Below are positions 46,512 through 53,779 of a stretch of 64,000 nucleotides of DNA, one piece after another (position 1 is the stretch's first letter; every line of letters begins with the position of its first letter). The DNA is from Phnomibacter ginsenosidimutans. GTDB lineage: Bacteria; Bacteroidota; Bacteroidia; Chitinophagales; Chitinophagaceae. A program made the position numbers and the translations under genes. The notes beneath the pieces are model-generated. The model had not been told where the DNA came from. It did no database searches and saw only the letters and a list, made by a program, of their open reading frames with translations. The DNA lies in the NCBI RefSeq assembly GCF_009740285.1, contig NZ_CP046566.1, forward strand, positions 1,663,501 through 1,727,500, written 5' to 3'.

Positions 46512-46919
46512 ATGAAAAGAATATTTTTTGTGGCCTGTGTGGCCATGGCAGCAGTAGCTTGTGGTGGCAATGAAAGTAGTAGCACAACTCAAACAACCGT
46601 TACTCCGGATGAAGAGAAAACAGCTGCACCTGCTGATGAACTTTCTTCAAATCCTGATTATAAAAATGGTTTGGCATTGGTGGCAAAATCTGATTGCCTT
46701 ACCTGTCATAAAGTGAGTGAAACTTCAACCGGCCCTTCATACAAAGATGTAGCTGCTAAATATCCCAATGCCGACGATGCAACCGTAACCATGCTGGCCG
46801 AAAAAATCATCAAAGGAGGATCGGGTAACTGGGGGCAAATTCCTATGACACCGCATCCTACCGTTTCAATCGACGATGCCAAGCAGATGGTGAAATACGT
46901 ACTGCTGCTCAATAAATAA
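46512..46919 (+). CDS. Cytochrome c, class I, lipoprotein
   Basis: 135 residues. Lipoprotein signal (VACVAMAAVACGG) followed by an acidic linker and a class I c-domain with the haem motif CLTCHK near residue 61 and the likely axial Met in IPMTPH near residue 117. Placed after sugar dehydrogenase genes, it is a good candidate electron acceptor for the GMC complexes in the periplasm (inference). Confidence 0.9.
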   Translation: MKRIFFVACVAMAAVACGGNESSSTTQTTVTPDEEKTAAPADELSSNPDYKNGLALVAKSDCLTCHKVSETSTGPSYKDVAAKYPNADDATVTMLAEKIIKGGSGNWGQIPMTPHPTVSIDDAKQMVKYVLLLNK

Positions 46920-46924
46920 ACTAC

Positions 46925-47614
46925 ATGAAAAAAATCACGACCACATTATTCTCTTTGCTGTGCTTGCAGCTGAGTATGTATGCACAACCCAAGGCTGACA
47001 AGGGTTTCAAGCTTTTATTTGACGGCACAACCACCAATGGCTGGCACAAATTCAATAAGCCCGGTACCATTGGCAAAGGCTGGCAAGCAAAAGATGGTGT
47101 ATTAATGCTCGACCCTGCTGCAAAAGATGGCGGCGATATTGTTACTGATAATGCTTACGAAAACTTTCACCTCAAACTGGAATGGAAAGTAGCCGAAGGA
47201 AGTAACAGCGGCGTTATGTTTTTTGTACAGGAAGGTGATCAATACAGTCATCCTTGGAAGACGGGGCCTGAAATGCAGGTGCTCGACAACGACCGTCATG
47301 CCGATGCCAAAATTCACAAGCACCGTGCCGGCGATTTATATGACATGATTGCTTCATCTTCTGAGCCCGTAAAACCGGTAGGCGAGTGGAACCTTGCAGA
47401 AATTATTTGCAACAAAGGCAAACTCACCTTCAAGCTGAATGCTGTGGTAATTGTTGAAACTACATACAATGATGCATCATGGGCACAAATGATTGCGAAC
47501 AGTAAGTTTAAAAACATGCCTGGCTTCGGCACATTTACCCAAGGTAAGATAGGCCTGCAAGACCACGGCGATTTGGTGTGGTTTCGAAACATTCAAATTA
47601 AAGCGTTGAAATAA
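46925..47614 (+). CDS. DUF1080 / 3-keto-disaccharide hydrolase-family protein
   Basis: 229 residues with a signal peptide (TTLFSLLCLQLSMYAQ). The body has GFKLLFDGTTTNGWHKF, AKDGVLMLDPAAKDGGDIVTDNAYENFHLKLEWKV and NSGVMFFV, then IGLQDHGDLVWFRNIQIKAL, the LamG-like jelly roll of DUF1080. Members cleave 3-keto-glycosides in related catabolic loci, so it may release the oxidised sugar in the periplasm. Last gene of the plus-strand unit, with a terminator behind. Confidence 0.92.
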   Translation: MKKITTTLFSLLCLQLSMYAQPKADKGFKLLFDGTTTNGWHKFNKPGTIGKGWQAKDGVLMLDPAAKDGGDIVTDNAYENFHLKLEWKVAEGSNSGVMFFVQEGDQYSHPWKTGPEMQVLDNDRHADAKIHKHRAGDLYDMIASSSEPVKPVGEWNLAEIICNKGKLTFKLNAVVIVETTYNDASWAQMIANSKFKNMPGFGTFTQGKIGLQDHGDLVWFRNIQIKALK

Positions 47615-47631
47615 TTTAATGCTGCATCAAT

Positions 47632-47667
47632 AAAAAAGTGTCGCTCCGTTTGGGGCGACACTTTTTG
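47632..47667. terminator. Bidirectional terminator after DUF1080 gene
   Basis: AAAAAGTGTCGC / GCGACACTTTTT, a 12-bp stem with A and T runs on the two sides. Separates the DUF1080 gene from the convergent TIM-barrel gene. Confidence 0.9.
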
Positions 47668-47689
47668 TTGGTGCCTGAAAAATAAAAGA

Positions 47690-48558
47690 CTACTTCACCA
47701 GATTGCCTTTTACATAGCGGATGCATTTTTCAACGCTGTCGTAGGGCGATACCGCATAGTTTTCTTGCTCTACAAAAAAGTATTCCAATCCCGATTGTTT
47801 GGCTTTAGCAAAAATGGCTTTGAAGTCGATGCTGCCATTGCCTACTTCGGTTTGTTTGTCTTTGTTGTTTTTGTCCATGTCTTTTACATGCCACATTACA
47901 AAACGGCCGGGCTGTGCGGCAAACAATGCAAACGGATCTTTGCCGGCATTTTTTACCCAATACAAATCGAGTTCCAGTTTTACCATAGAAGCATCGGTTT
48001 CATTCAGGATAATATCGTAGCCAGTGCCACCGCCGGGCAGTGTGTCAAACTCAAAAGCATGATTGTGGTAGGCAAATTTGAGACCACCTGCTTTACACAA
48101 TTCGGCGCCACGGTTCAATCGTGCTGCCAGTTTTTTATAGTCATCAGGTGTTTTGCGGTATTGCTCCTCCAGCCAGGGTACTACCAAATAATCGTTGCCA
48201 ATCAGCTTGGCATCATCCACCGCTTTCTTCCATACATCGTCGTTGCCTTTATGTAAAAACTCAGCAAGGCCAATGTGTGCACTCGGGCTGGTGACACCAT
48301 ACTTTTTTAGAATGGCAGCAGTGGCCTGCATGTCGTTGCCAAAATATTTGCCATCATTGTAGCCAAACATTTCTATTTGCTGATAACCCATGCCGGCCAG
48401 TCTGCCAATCACACTGTCGAGACCAGCTTTCAACTCATCCCGCACACTGTAGAGCTGAATGCCTATTTTTCTTTTTTAGGAGCAAATGCCAGTGCATCAG
48501 ACAATCCGAATGCCAAGGATGCCAGTGCGGTGGTCTGCACAAATTTTCTTCTGTTCAT
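47690..48558 (-). CDS. TIM-barrel sugar isomerase, exported (frameshifted)
   Basis: Xylose-isomerase-like barrel. From the ATG at 48556-48558 an export signal reads MNRRKFVQTTALASLAFGLS then AFAPKKEK before a stop; the rest continues in another frame as IGIQLYSVRDELKAGLD. At about 48475 an A run has 5 bases instead of 6. The repaired protein is about 289 residues and has YNDGKYFGNDMQATA, KFAYHNHAFEFDTLPGG, LELDLYWVKNAGKDPFALFA and a final YFFVEQENYA. Third such barrel of the island, on the opposite strand. Confidence 0.83.
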
Positions 48559-48624
48559 ATGGCCGTTGTTTTCGAGGTTTTATACTTTTAAAATTAAGGG
48601 AGCCACACCGAAGTCACTCAAAAA

Positions 48625-49020
48625 ATGGAATACAAAGTTTCCTCATACATCGAATCACTGCCCGAAGTGGAGTCTGCATTAGCTGCTGAGCTGCGGTCAC
48701 TCATCTGTACAGCAATGCCGCAGGTACAGGAAAAGTTCAGTTTCAAGATTCCGTTTTATCATTATCACGGCATGTTCTGTTACATCAATTACCTGCGCAA
48801 AACCGGTGGCATTGAGGTGTGCTTTTGCCGCGGCAAAGATTTGTTGCTGGCTTATCCGCAACTGCAACAAAACGGTCGCAATATGGTCGCTGGTATTTCC
48901 CTGTTTGAGATGAAAGATATTCAACGCAAGTCGGTGTCAGAAGTGTTGCATGCCGCTGCCGCCTGGCAGGTAGAAGCATGGCAACAAAAGCGCAGTTTTT
49001 TACGCAACAAACATTCCTGA
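48625..49020 (+). CDS. DUF1801-family protein
   Basis: 131 residues. The DUF1801 core is visible as LRSLICTAMPQVQEKFSFKIPFYHYHGMFCYINYLRKTGGIEVCFCRGKDLLLAYPQLQ, and the C-terminus ends in a basic stretch. Function is unknown; the fold resembles small iron-carrier-like (YdhG) proteins. The stop codon is immediately followed by the end of the convergent DUF4197 gene. Confidence 0.8.
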   Translation: MEYKVSSYIESLPEVESALAAELRSLICTAMPQVQEKFSFKIPFYHYHGMFCYINYLRKTGGIEVCFCRGKDLLLAYPQLQQNGRNMVAGISLFEMKDIQRKSVSEVLHAAAAWQVEAWQQKRSFLRNKHS

Positions 49021-49780
49021 CTATTTACTGCCGAATACTTTTCGCAACAACTCAGTTGTTCTTGCTGCCGGGTTTTTGCGAATGTCTTTTTCTTCCTGCG
49101 CCAGTTGTATGAAAATGCCCCGCAAAGCCTGCTCGGTTACATACGCTGTGAGGTCGGGATTGATTTTTTTGCTGGCAAATTTGTTGTAGTTGGTAAACAA
49201 CGTATTCCAATGTTTGGTAGCACCCACTTTGTCGATGGATTGTGCAATTACTGGTCGGAATGCTTCTGTTAATGCACTGCTGGTGCTGCCCCGGAGATAA
49301 GCCGTTGCGGCCGTATCGCTGCCCCGTAGTATTCCCCATGCATCTTGCCAGCTCATGTTTACAATGGCCTGTTTAAAAATAGGAGCTGCAGATTTGGCAG
49401 CATCTTCTGCGGCACGGTTCATGCTCAAAATAGCATCGTCGGCCAGCTTGCCCATGCCCAAATTGCGCAATGTTTTTTCCACCTTCCGGGCTTCTTCGGG
49501 CAGCAATATTTTTACGGCGGCATTGGCAAAAAAGCCATCTGTTTTACTCAGCAGGTTGCTGCTTTTTTGCGACCCTATTTCCAGGGCTTGTTTCAATCCA
49601 CTCACCACATCGGTAGTGCTAAGACTATCCCTTGCTGCCGGTTACTTTTTTCAGCAGGCTTTCTACCGTTTGTTTGCTGCTGTCACTGGTTGGCTTTTTC
49701 AGCAGGTCTTTTAGTTTTTGTGCTGGCAGTTGTGTACTCACCAAAATGCCCATCATCAACAGTGTCAAAATTTGCCGCAT
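49021..49780 (-). CDS. DUF4197 protein, secreted (frameshifted)
   Basis: After the ATG at 49778-49780 comes a signal peptide (MRQILTLLMMGILVSTQLPAQ) and KLKDLLKK. The downstream frame begins DVVSGLKQALEIGSQKSSNLLS, the DUF4197 start, and carries a helical domain ending VFGSK. At about 49637 a G run has three bases where two keep the frame (AAGGGATAGT; KGstop versus KDSLSTTDVVSG). Removing one gives 252 residues. Function unknown; family proteins are periplasmic in most Bacteroidota. Confidence 0.8.
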
Positions 49781-49854
49781 GTTTTTTCTTGTTTGAAACG
49801 TAAATATGCGCATTGGTTTACAGCCTTGCTGTTACTTTAACGAAATTTGCACGT

Positions 49855-50997
49855 ATGCCACATGCCATGTCCTTTTGGGAAAAAGATACCTGGTTACAAC
49901 CTGCCGATGTACTCATTTTGGGTGGTGGCTTGCTGGGTTTATGGACGGCCATTCAATACAAACAACAGCAACCTTCCAAGCGGGTGGTACTCATCGATCA
50001 TGCACCCATACCCACTGGTGCCAGCACCCGCAATGCCGGTTTTGCCTGCTTTGGCAGCCCCAGCGAAATGCTCTACGATGCGCAACTCAATGGCACCGAT
50101 GCCATGCTGCAAGTGGTAGAAATGCGCTACAAAGGCATACAACAATTGCGTAGCACTTTGGGCGATGCCCGCATTGGTTTGGAACTTTGTGGTGGCTTTG
50201 AATGCTACACTGAATGGCCCAATGATTTTGAGGATAAACTGCATGAATTGAATGGTTGGCTGGCACCCATCATGGGTACGCCTCAGGCATTTGCACCCAT
50301 GCACGAAAGCATGCACAGCATGCAGCTGCAAGGCTTTGCTGGCATGGCGGGCAACTTGCTGGAAGGAGCGGTACACAGCGGCAAACTGGTACAAGCCATG
50401 ATGCAGCTGGCACAAGAAAAGGGTGTTCAATGTTTATATGGATTACAACATCAGGGTTGGCAACTGGGGCAAAACAATGTGTTGGAAACTGCTATCGGCA
50501 GTATTCCGTTTCATCAGCTGGTCATTACCACGAATGCGTATTTAAGCAGCATGCAGCCACAGCTGGGCATCAAACCAGCACGTGGACAGGTATTGGTGTC
50601 TAAACCATTAGAGGGTTTGAAAATGAACGGTACATTTCATTTTGATGAAGGCTTTTATTACTGGCGCCATTTGGGAAATCGCATTTTGCTGGGTGGTGCC
50701 CGCAATGCCGATTTTGCCGGCGAAGAAACGCTGGATACAGGCACCAGTGTTGTTATCCAACAACAGCTCGAACAATTCCTCATTCGTCATCTACCCCAAT
50801 ATTTTTCAACAGATAATATTGCCGCACAAATCGATTACCGTTGGGGTGGGCTCATGGCTATGAGTGAAAGCAAACTGCCTGTGCTACAGGTCTTGTCGCC
50901 CAATGTGTGGGGCGCTATGAGTTGCAATGGCATGGGCGTGGCCATTACCCCCGTGTTTGCCGCTCAAGTAGTTCGCAGCCTCTTAACAAACGCTTGA
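49855..50997 (+). CDS. FAD-dependent oxidoreductase (DAO family)
   Basis: About 380 residues, no signal peptide in the form starting MPHAMSFWEKDTWLQPADVLILGGGLLGLWTAIQYK. The GGGLLG dinucleotide loop is near residue 24. FAD-contacting STRNAGFACFGSPSE and the C-terminal GGLMAMSESKLPVLQVL with GMGVAITPVFAAQVV follow D-amino-acid-oxidase-type enzymes (such as glycine or sarcosine oxidases). Substrate not readable. Divergent from DUF4197. A longer start 14 codons upstream is less likely. Confidence 0.83.
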   Translation: MPHAMSFWEKDTWLQPADVLILGGGLLGLWTAIQYKQQQPSKRVVLIDHAPIPTGASTRNAGFACFGSPSEMLYDAQLNGTDAMLQVVEMRYKGIQQLRSTLGDARIGLELCGGFECYTEWPNDFEDKLHELNGWLAPIMGTPQAFAPMHESMHSMQLQGFAGMAGNLLEGAVHSGKLVQAMMQLAQEKGVQCLYGLQHQGWQLGQNNVLETAIGSIPFHQLVITTNAYLSSMQPQLGIKPARGQVLVSKPLEGLKMNGTFHFDEGFYYWRHLGNRILLGGARNADFAGEETLDTGTSVVIQQQLEQFLIRHLPQYFSTDNIAAQIDYRWGGLMAMSESKLPVLQVLSPNVWGAMSCNGMGVAITPVFAAQVVRSLLTNA

Positions 50998-51022
50998 TGC
51001 AGCTACTGCTTAATTTTACCAC

Positions 51023-51856
51023 ATGAACAATGCTTTCTTTCGTCGAACTACTGTTGCAGCTTTGGTGCTGCTGGCAGCCTGTGCCAACCCCGATGCCAAT
51101 ACCGGTACCAGCAACGAGCCTGCTGTAGCCGACAATGCGCCAGCCATCATCAACTACCAACTCATCAATACTTATCCGCATGATGCCGGTGCATTTACGC
51201 AAGGCCTGGTGTGGTACAATAATCATTTGGTAGAAGGCACCGGCCAATACGGCGAAAGCAACATACGCCACGTAGACTTGGCTACAGGCAAAGTGAGCAA
51301 GGAAGTGAAAAATGATAAAGATATTTTCGGCGAAGGCGTCACCATACTCAACGGAAAAATTTACCAGCTCACTTGGAAAAACAAGAAAGCGTTTGTATAC
51401 GATGTTTCTACCTTCAAATTATTGAATGAATTTCCTATAAATACAGGCACCAAAGAAGGTTGGGGCATTACCCACAACGGCACCGAGCTCATCGTTAGCG
51501 ATGGTTCCAGCAATCTGTACTTTCTCAATCCTGCTACTTTTCAGGAAACCAAACGCATTGGCGTGGCCGATGCCATGGGCCCCAGGGGAAATCTTAACGA
51601 GCTGGAATACATCAATGGCTTTGTGTACGCCAACATTTGGCAGACGGATGACATCGTAAAAATTGACCCCAACAGCGGTCAAATTGTGGGCCGCCTCAAC
51701 TTTGCCGATCTCAAAAACAAGGCCGGCATTACCAGCAACCCCTTGGATGCCAAGGCACCCGAAGTGCTCAATGGCATCGCCTACGATTCTGCCGGTCAGC
51801 GCCTGTTCATTACCGGCAAATACTGGCCCAAGCTGTTCGAAATTAAATTGCAGTAA
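51023..51856 (+). CDS. Glutaminyl-peptide cyclotransferase (plant type), lipoprotein
   Basis: 277 residues; converts N-terminal Gln to pyroglutamate. Lipoprotein signal (VAALVLLAACANP) followed by the five-bladed beta-propeller: YPHDAGAFTQGLVWYNNHLVEGTGQYGES, GEGVTILNGKIYQLTWKNKKAFVYD, EGWGITHNGTELIVSDGSS and EYINGFVYANIWQTDDIVKID. The conserved YPHD/FTQGL and EG(T/S)G residues line the active site. Placed 25 bases behind the DAO gene. Processed substrates unknown. Confidence 0.88.
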   Translation: MNNAFFRRTTVAALVLLAACANPDANTGTSNEPAVADNAPAIINYQLINTYPHDAGAFTQGLVWYNNHLVEGTGQYGESNIRHVDLATGKVSKEVKNDKDIFGEGVTILNGKIYQLTWKNKKAFVYDVSTFKLLNEFPINTGTKEGWGITHNGTELIVSDGSSNLYFLNPATFQETKRIGVADAMGPRGNLNELEYINGFVYANIWQTDDIVKIDPNSGQIVGRLNFADLKNKAGITSNPLDAKAPEVLNGIAYDSAGQRLFITGKYWPKLFEIKLQ

Positions 51857-52357
51857 GCAGGATAGGGGCTGTCAGCTATTGTGCAACCCTCAGCAGCAGT
51901 TCCCGCTGTCCGCTTGTAGCCCCGACCGAAGCGTCGGGGGCTACCGCTACCTTCGGGCAGCCCATCAGCCATTGTGCAAAGCTGGCCATTCCATTTGCTC
52001 TTTCATGTCATCCGTGCATCTGTGGCAAATCATATTACGCCCTTTCAGGGCTGAGTTGTGTCTTGTTTTCTAATCCACGGGTTACACCCGTGGCTAAAGT
52101 ATTGTCGCCCCTTTAGGGCTTGAGTAGCCTTCAACGCAAAAGAAAAATCGGTATAAATTTATTTTCATCCGTTTGCCTCCGCGTCCCACATCCATCGTGA
52201 AAAGCAATCGGTGAATCATCGCCATTCATCAAAAAAGAAATCCGTGTTCATCCGTTCCCATCCGTAAAAATCCGCGTCCCAATAGCCCCCTTTCATTAAA
52301 ATCCATTTTATTTGCAGCCGAAATTGCCTTGGCCGTTTCGATAGTTCTTTACAATAT
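51857..52357. repeat. 500-bp intergenic mosaic of short repeats
   Basis: No protein gene. It contains a 15-nt direct repeat TCAGCyATTGTGCAA at 51872-51886 and 51965-51979 flanking a hairpin (GTAGCCCCGAC at 51916-51926 with GTCGGGGGCTAC at 51933-51944); palindromes GCCCTTTCAGGGC near 52039, CCACGGGTTACACCCGTGG at 52075-52093 and GCCCCTTTAGGGC at 52107-52119; and four ATCCG-initiated 10-mers at 52240, 52250, 52260 and 52270. A TTTGCAGCCG promoter-like box lies near 52311. Confidence 0.75.
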
Positions 52358-52392
52358 GGTCCGGTAGCTCAGCTGGATAGAGCAACTGCCTT

Positions 52393-53031
52393 TAATGAAT
52401 AGGAGCCTTACGGTAGGAAACAAAACTCCGTAAGTGGATACCACTGTATCGGTGAACGCTTCGATGACTCGTCATCATGCCAACCCCGAGGAAACTTGAG
52501 TTTCGATTTGTATTTTGGAAAGATGATAACCCATCACACAAAAAACAAAGGCGATCTCGGTGTATTGAAGGCAAAGCTTGATCTCTTTCTGCAAGGATAT
52601 CTGGTATTGGTGCCCGAAACCGAACATGCACCTTTTGATTTAGTCATTTATAAAGATGGCAAATTCAAAACGGTTCAAGTGAAGTACAGGGCTGTAAACA
52701 AACGTGGAGTTATCGAAATTCCGTTTCGTAATTCTTACAGCACTGCAAAGGGAGTAAATACTAAAAAAGTCAATAAAGCATTGGTGTCAATCTACGCCGT
52801 TTATTGTCCGCAAACAGATTCTTGCTATTATTTCAATCCACTTGAATATGGAGAGTCAATTGCTTTGAGGGTAAATGCATCTGTGAATCATCAGCAAAAA
52901 GGAACACATCTGGCTGATGATTTTAAAAAGGTTCCGTAGAGACTATACGTGGTACACCTGCAATGGTGAAGATATAGTCCAGACCCCAAACCGCACCCAT
53001 GGTGTGGGCAGCGAAAGCTGTAGCAGGTAAG
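52393..53031 (+). ncRNA. Group I self-splicing intron in tRNA-Arg
   Basis: 639-nt insert after U34 of the tRNA. The 3' end is a G (omega-G). The 5' part has a P2-like stem (CTTACGG 52407-52413 with CCGTAAG 52428-52434). The catalytic core is seen near the 3' end: GAGACTATACG (52939-52949) and AAGATATAGTCC (52969-52980) give the classic P7 pairing GACTATA/TATAGTC, with a CACC/GGTG P8-type hairpin between. A clear P1 U-G pair with the 5' exon was not found by eye, so the exact internal guide sequence is open. An ORF occupies the middle. Confidence 0.85.
52523..52939 (+). CDS. Intron-encoded PD-(D/E)xK homing endonuclease
   Basis: 138 residues from the ATG at 52523, which has a GGAAAG ribosome site; a TTG 27 bases earlier is the alternative. 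The pattern KGDLGVLKAKLDLFLQGY (residues 9-26), APFDLVIYKDG (D39) and VQVKYR (Q52-x-K54) matches the group I intron PD-(D/E)xK family that includes I-Ssp6803I, where the usual E/D-x-K is Q-x-K. It should cut an intronless tRNA-Arg allele to drive homing. The stop codon overlaps the ribozyme core, so gene and ribozyme share sequence. Confidence 0.8.
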   Translation: MITHHTKNKGDLGVLKAKLDLFLQGYLVLVPETEHAPFDLVIYKDGKFKTVQVKYRAVNKRGVIEIPFRNSYSTAKGVNTKKVNKALVSIYAVYCPQTDSCYYFNPLEYGESIALRVNASVNHQQKGTHLADDFKKVP

Positions 53032-53080
53032 CTAAGCAGTAGGTCATTGGTTCGAATCCAATCCGGATCACATTGGTAAA

Positions 53081-53106
53081 AACCACCCCAACCGGGTGGT
53101 TTTTTT
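53081..53106 (+). terminator. Terminator after tRNA-Arg
   Basis: AACCACCC (53081-53088) pairs with GGGTGGTT (53094-53101), followed by T7, eleven bases after the tRNA end. Confidence 0.85.
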
Positions 53107-53170
53107 ATGCCCATGCAGTATCAGCTGCATGGCGTAAATTGCATACTGTACCCTGATAATCCTACACCAC

Positions 53171-53773
53171 ATGCTTACACCCAACAAAACAGCTACCGGT
53201 AACCGCCGCGTATTTGTGAAACGGTTATCGCTTGGTATTGCAGGCATTGCCGCAGCTTGGGGAGGCTTTACGGTCTACCAAATCCGCAAGCATCCCAAAC
53301 TCTCTTCCCTCGAAGCGCAAATACCCCTGCTCGATGAATTAGCCGAAACCATTATTCCGCAAACAGATACGCCCGGGGCCAAAGCTGCCGGTTGTGGCGC
53401 CATCATTGCCATCCTCATCAAAGACTGCACAGATCGTTCATCTCAAAACCGTTTCATCGACGGGCTCGACGCTTTGAAAGATTACTGCCAAAGTCACTAT
53501 GATATGCCATTCGAAGCGCTATCGGAAGTAAGAAGAATTGCCGTACTACAGCATTTTGAAGCCAAGGGTAAACCAGCTGCTGGCATGTTGGGCAAAGCGC
53601 AGCGCAAACTCATGGGCGATTCATTTTTTACCACACTCAAAAACCTAACGGTTACGGCTTGGTGCACTAGCAAAGTTGGTGCCACACAAGGCCTGGCGTA
53701 CGATTATATTCCCGGAGCTTACATTGCAGATGCACCCTTGCAACCGGGGCAACATTCCTGGGCCACTCAATAA
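53171..53773 (+). CDS. Gluconate 2-dehydrogenase subunit 3-like protein
   Basis: About 200 residues. Start with RRVFVKRLSLGIAGIAAAWGGFTVY, a basic plus hydrophobic export segment, then PLLDELAETIIPQTDTPGAKAAGCGAIIAILIKDC and FFTTLKNLTVTAWCTSKVGATQGLAY. Third copy of this partner family in the window and closest in sequence to the copy at 33284. Lies 6 bases before GMC D, so the two are one unit. Confidence 0.88.
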   Translation: MLTPNKTATGNRRVFVKRLSLGIAGIAAAWGGFTVYQIRKHPKLSSLEAQIPLLDELAETIIPQTDTPGAKAAGCGAIIAILIKDCTDRSSQNRFIDGLDALKDYCQSHYDMPFEALSEVRRIAVLQHFEAKGKPAAGMLGKAQRKLMGDSFFTTLKNLTVTAWCTSKVGATQGLAYDYIPGAYIADAPLQPGQHSWATQ

Positions 53774-53779
53774 TATTTT

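Larger units (their letters stand above)
52358..53070 (+). tRNA. tRNA-Arg(UCU) interrupted by a group I intron
   Basis: Exon 1 (52358-52392) has the acceptor GGTCCGG, D-arm GCTC/GAGC and anticodon stem ACTGC followed by C-T-T. Exon 2 (53032-53070) begins CTAA and has GCAGT, AGGTC, T-arm ATTGG-TTCGAAT-CCAAT, CCGGATC and discriminator A. Joining them makes a 74-nt tRNA whose anticodon loop CTTCTAA is identical to that of standard bacterial tRNA-Arg(UCU); the intron lies between positions 34 and 35. CCA is not encoded. A terminator follows at 53081-53106. Confidence 0.9.
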
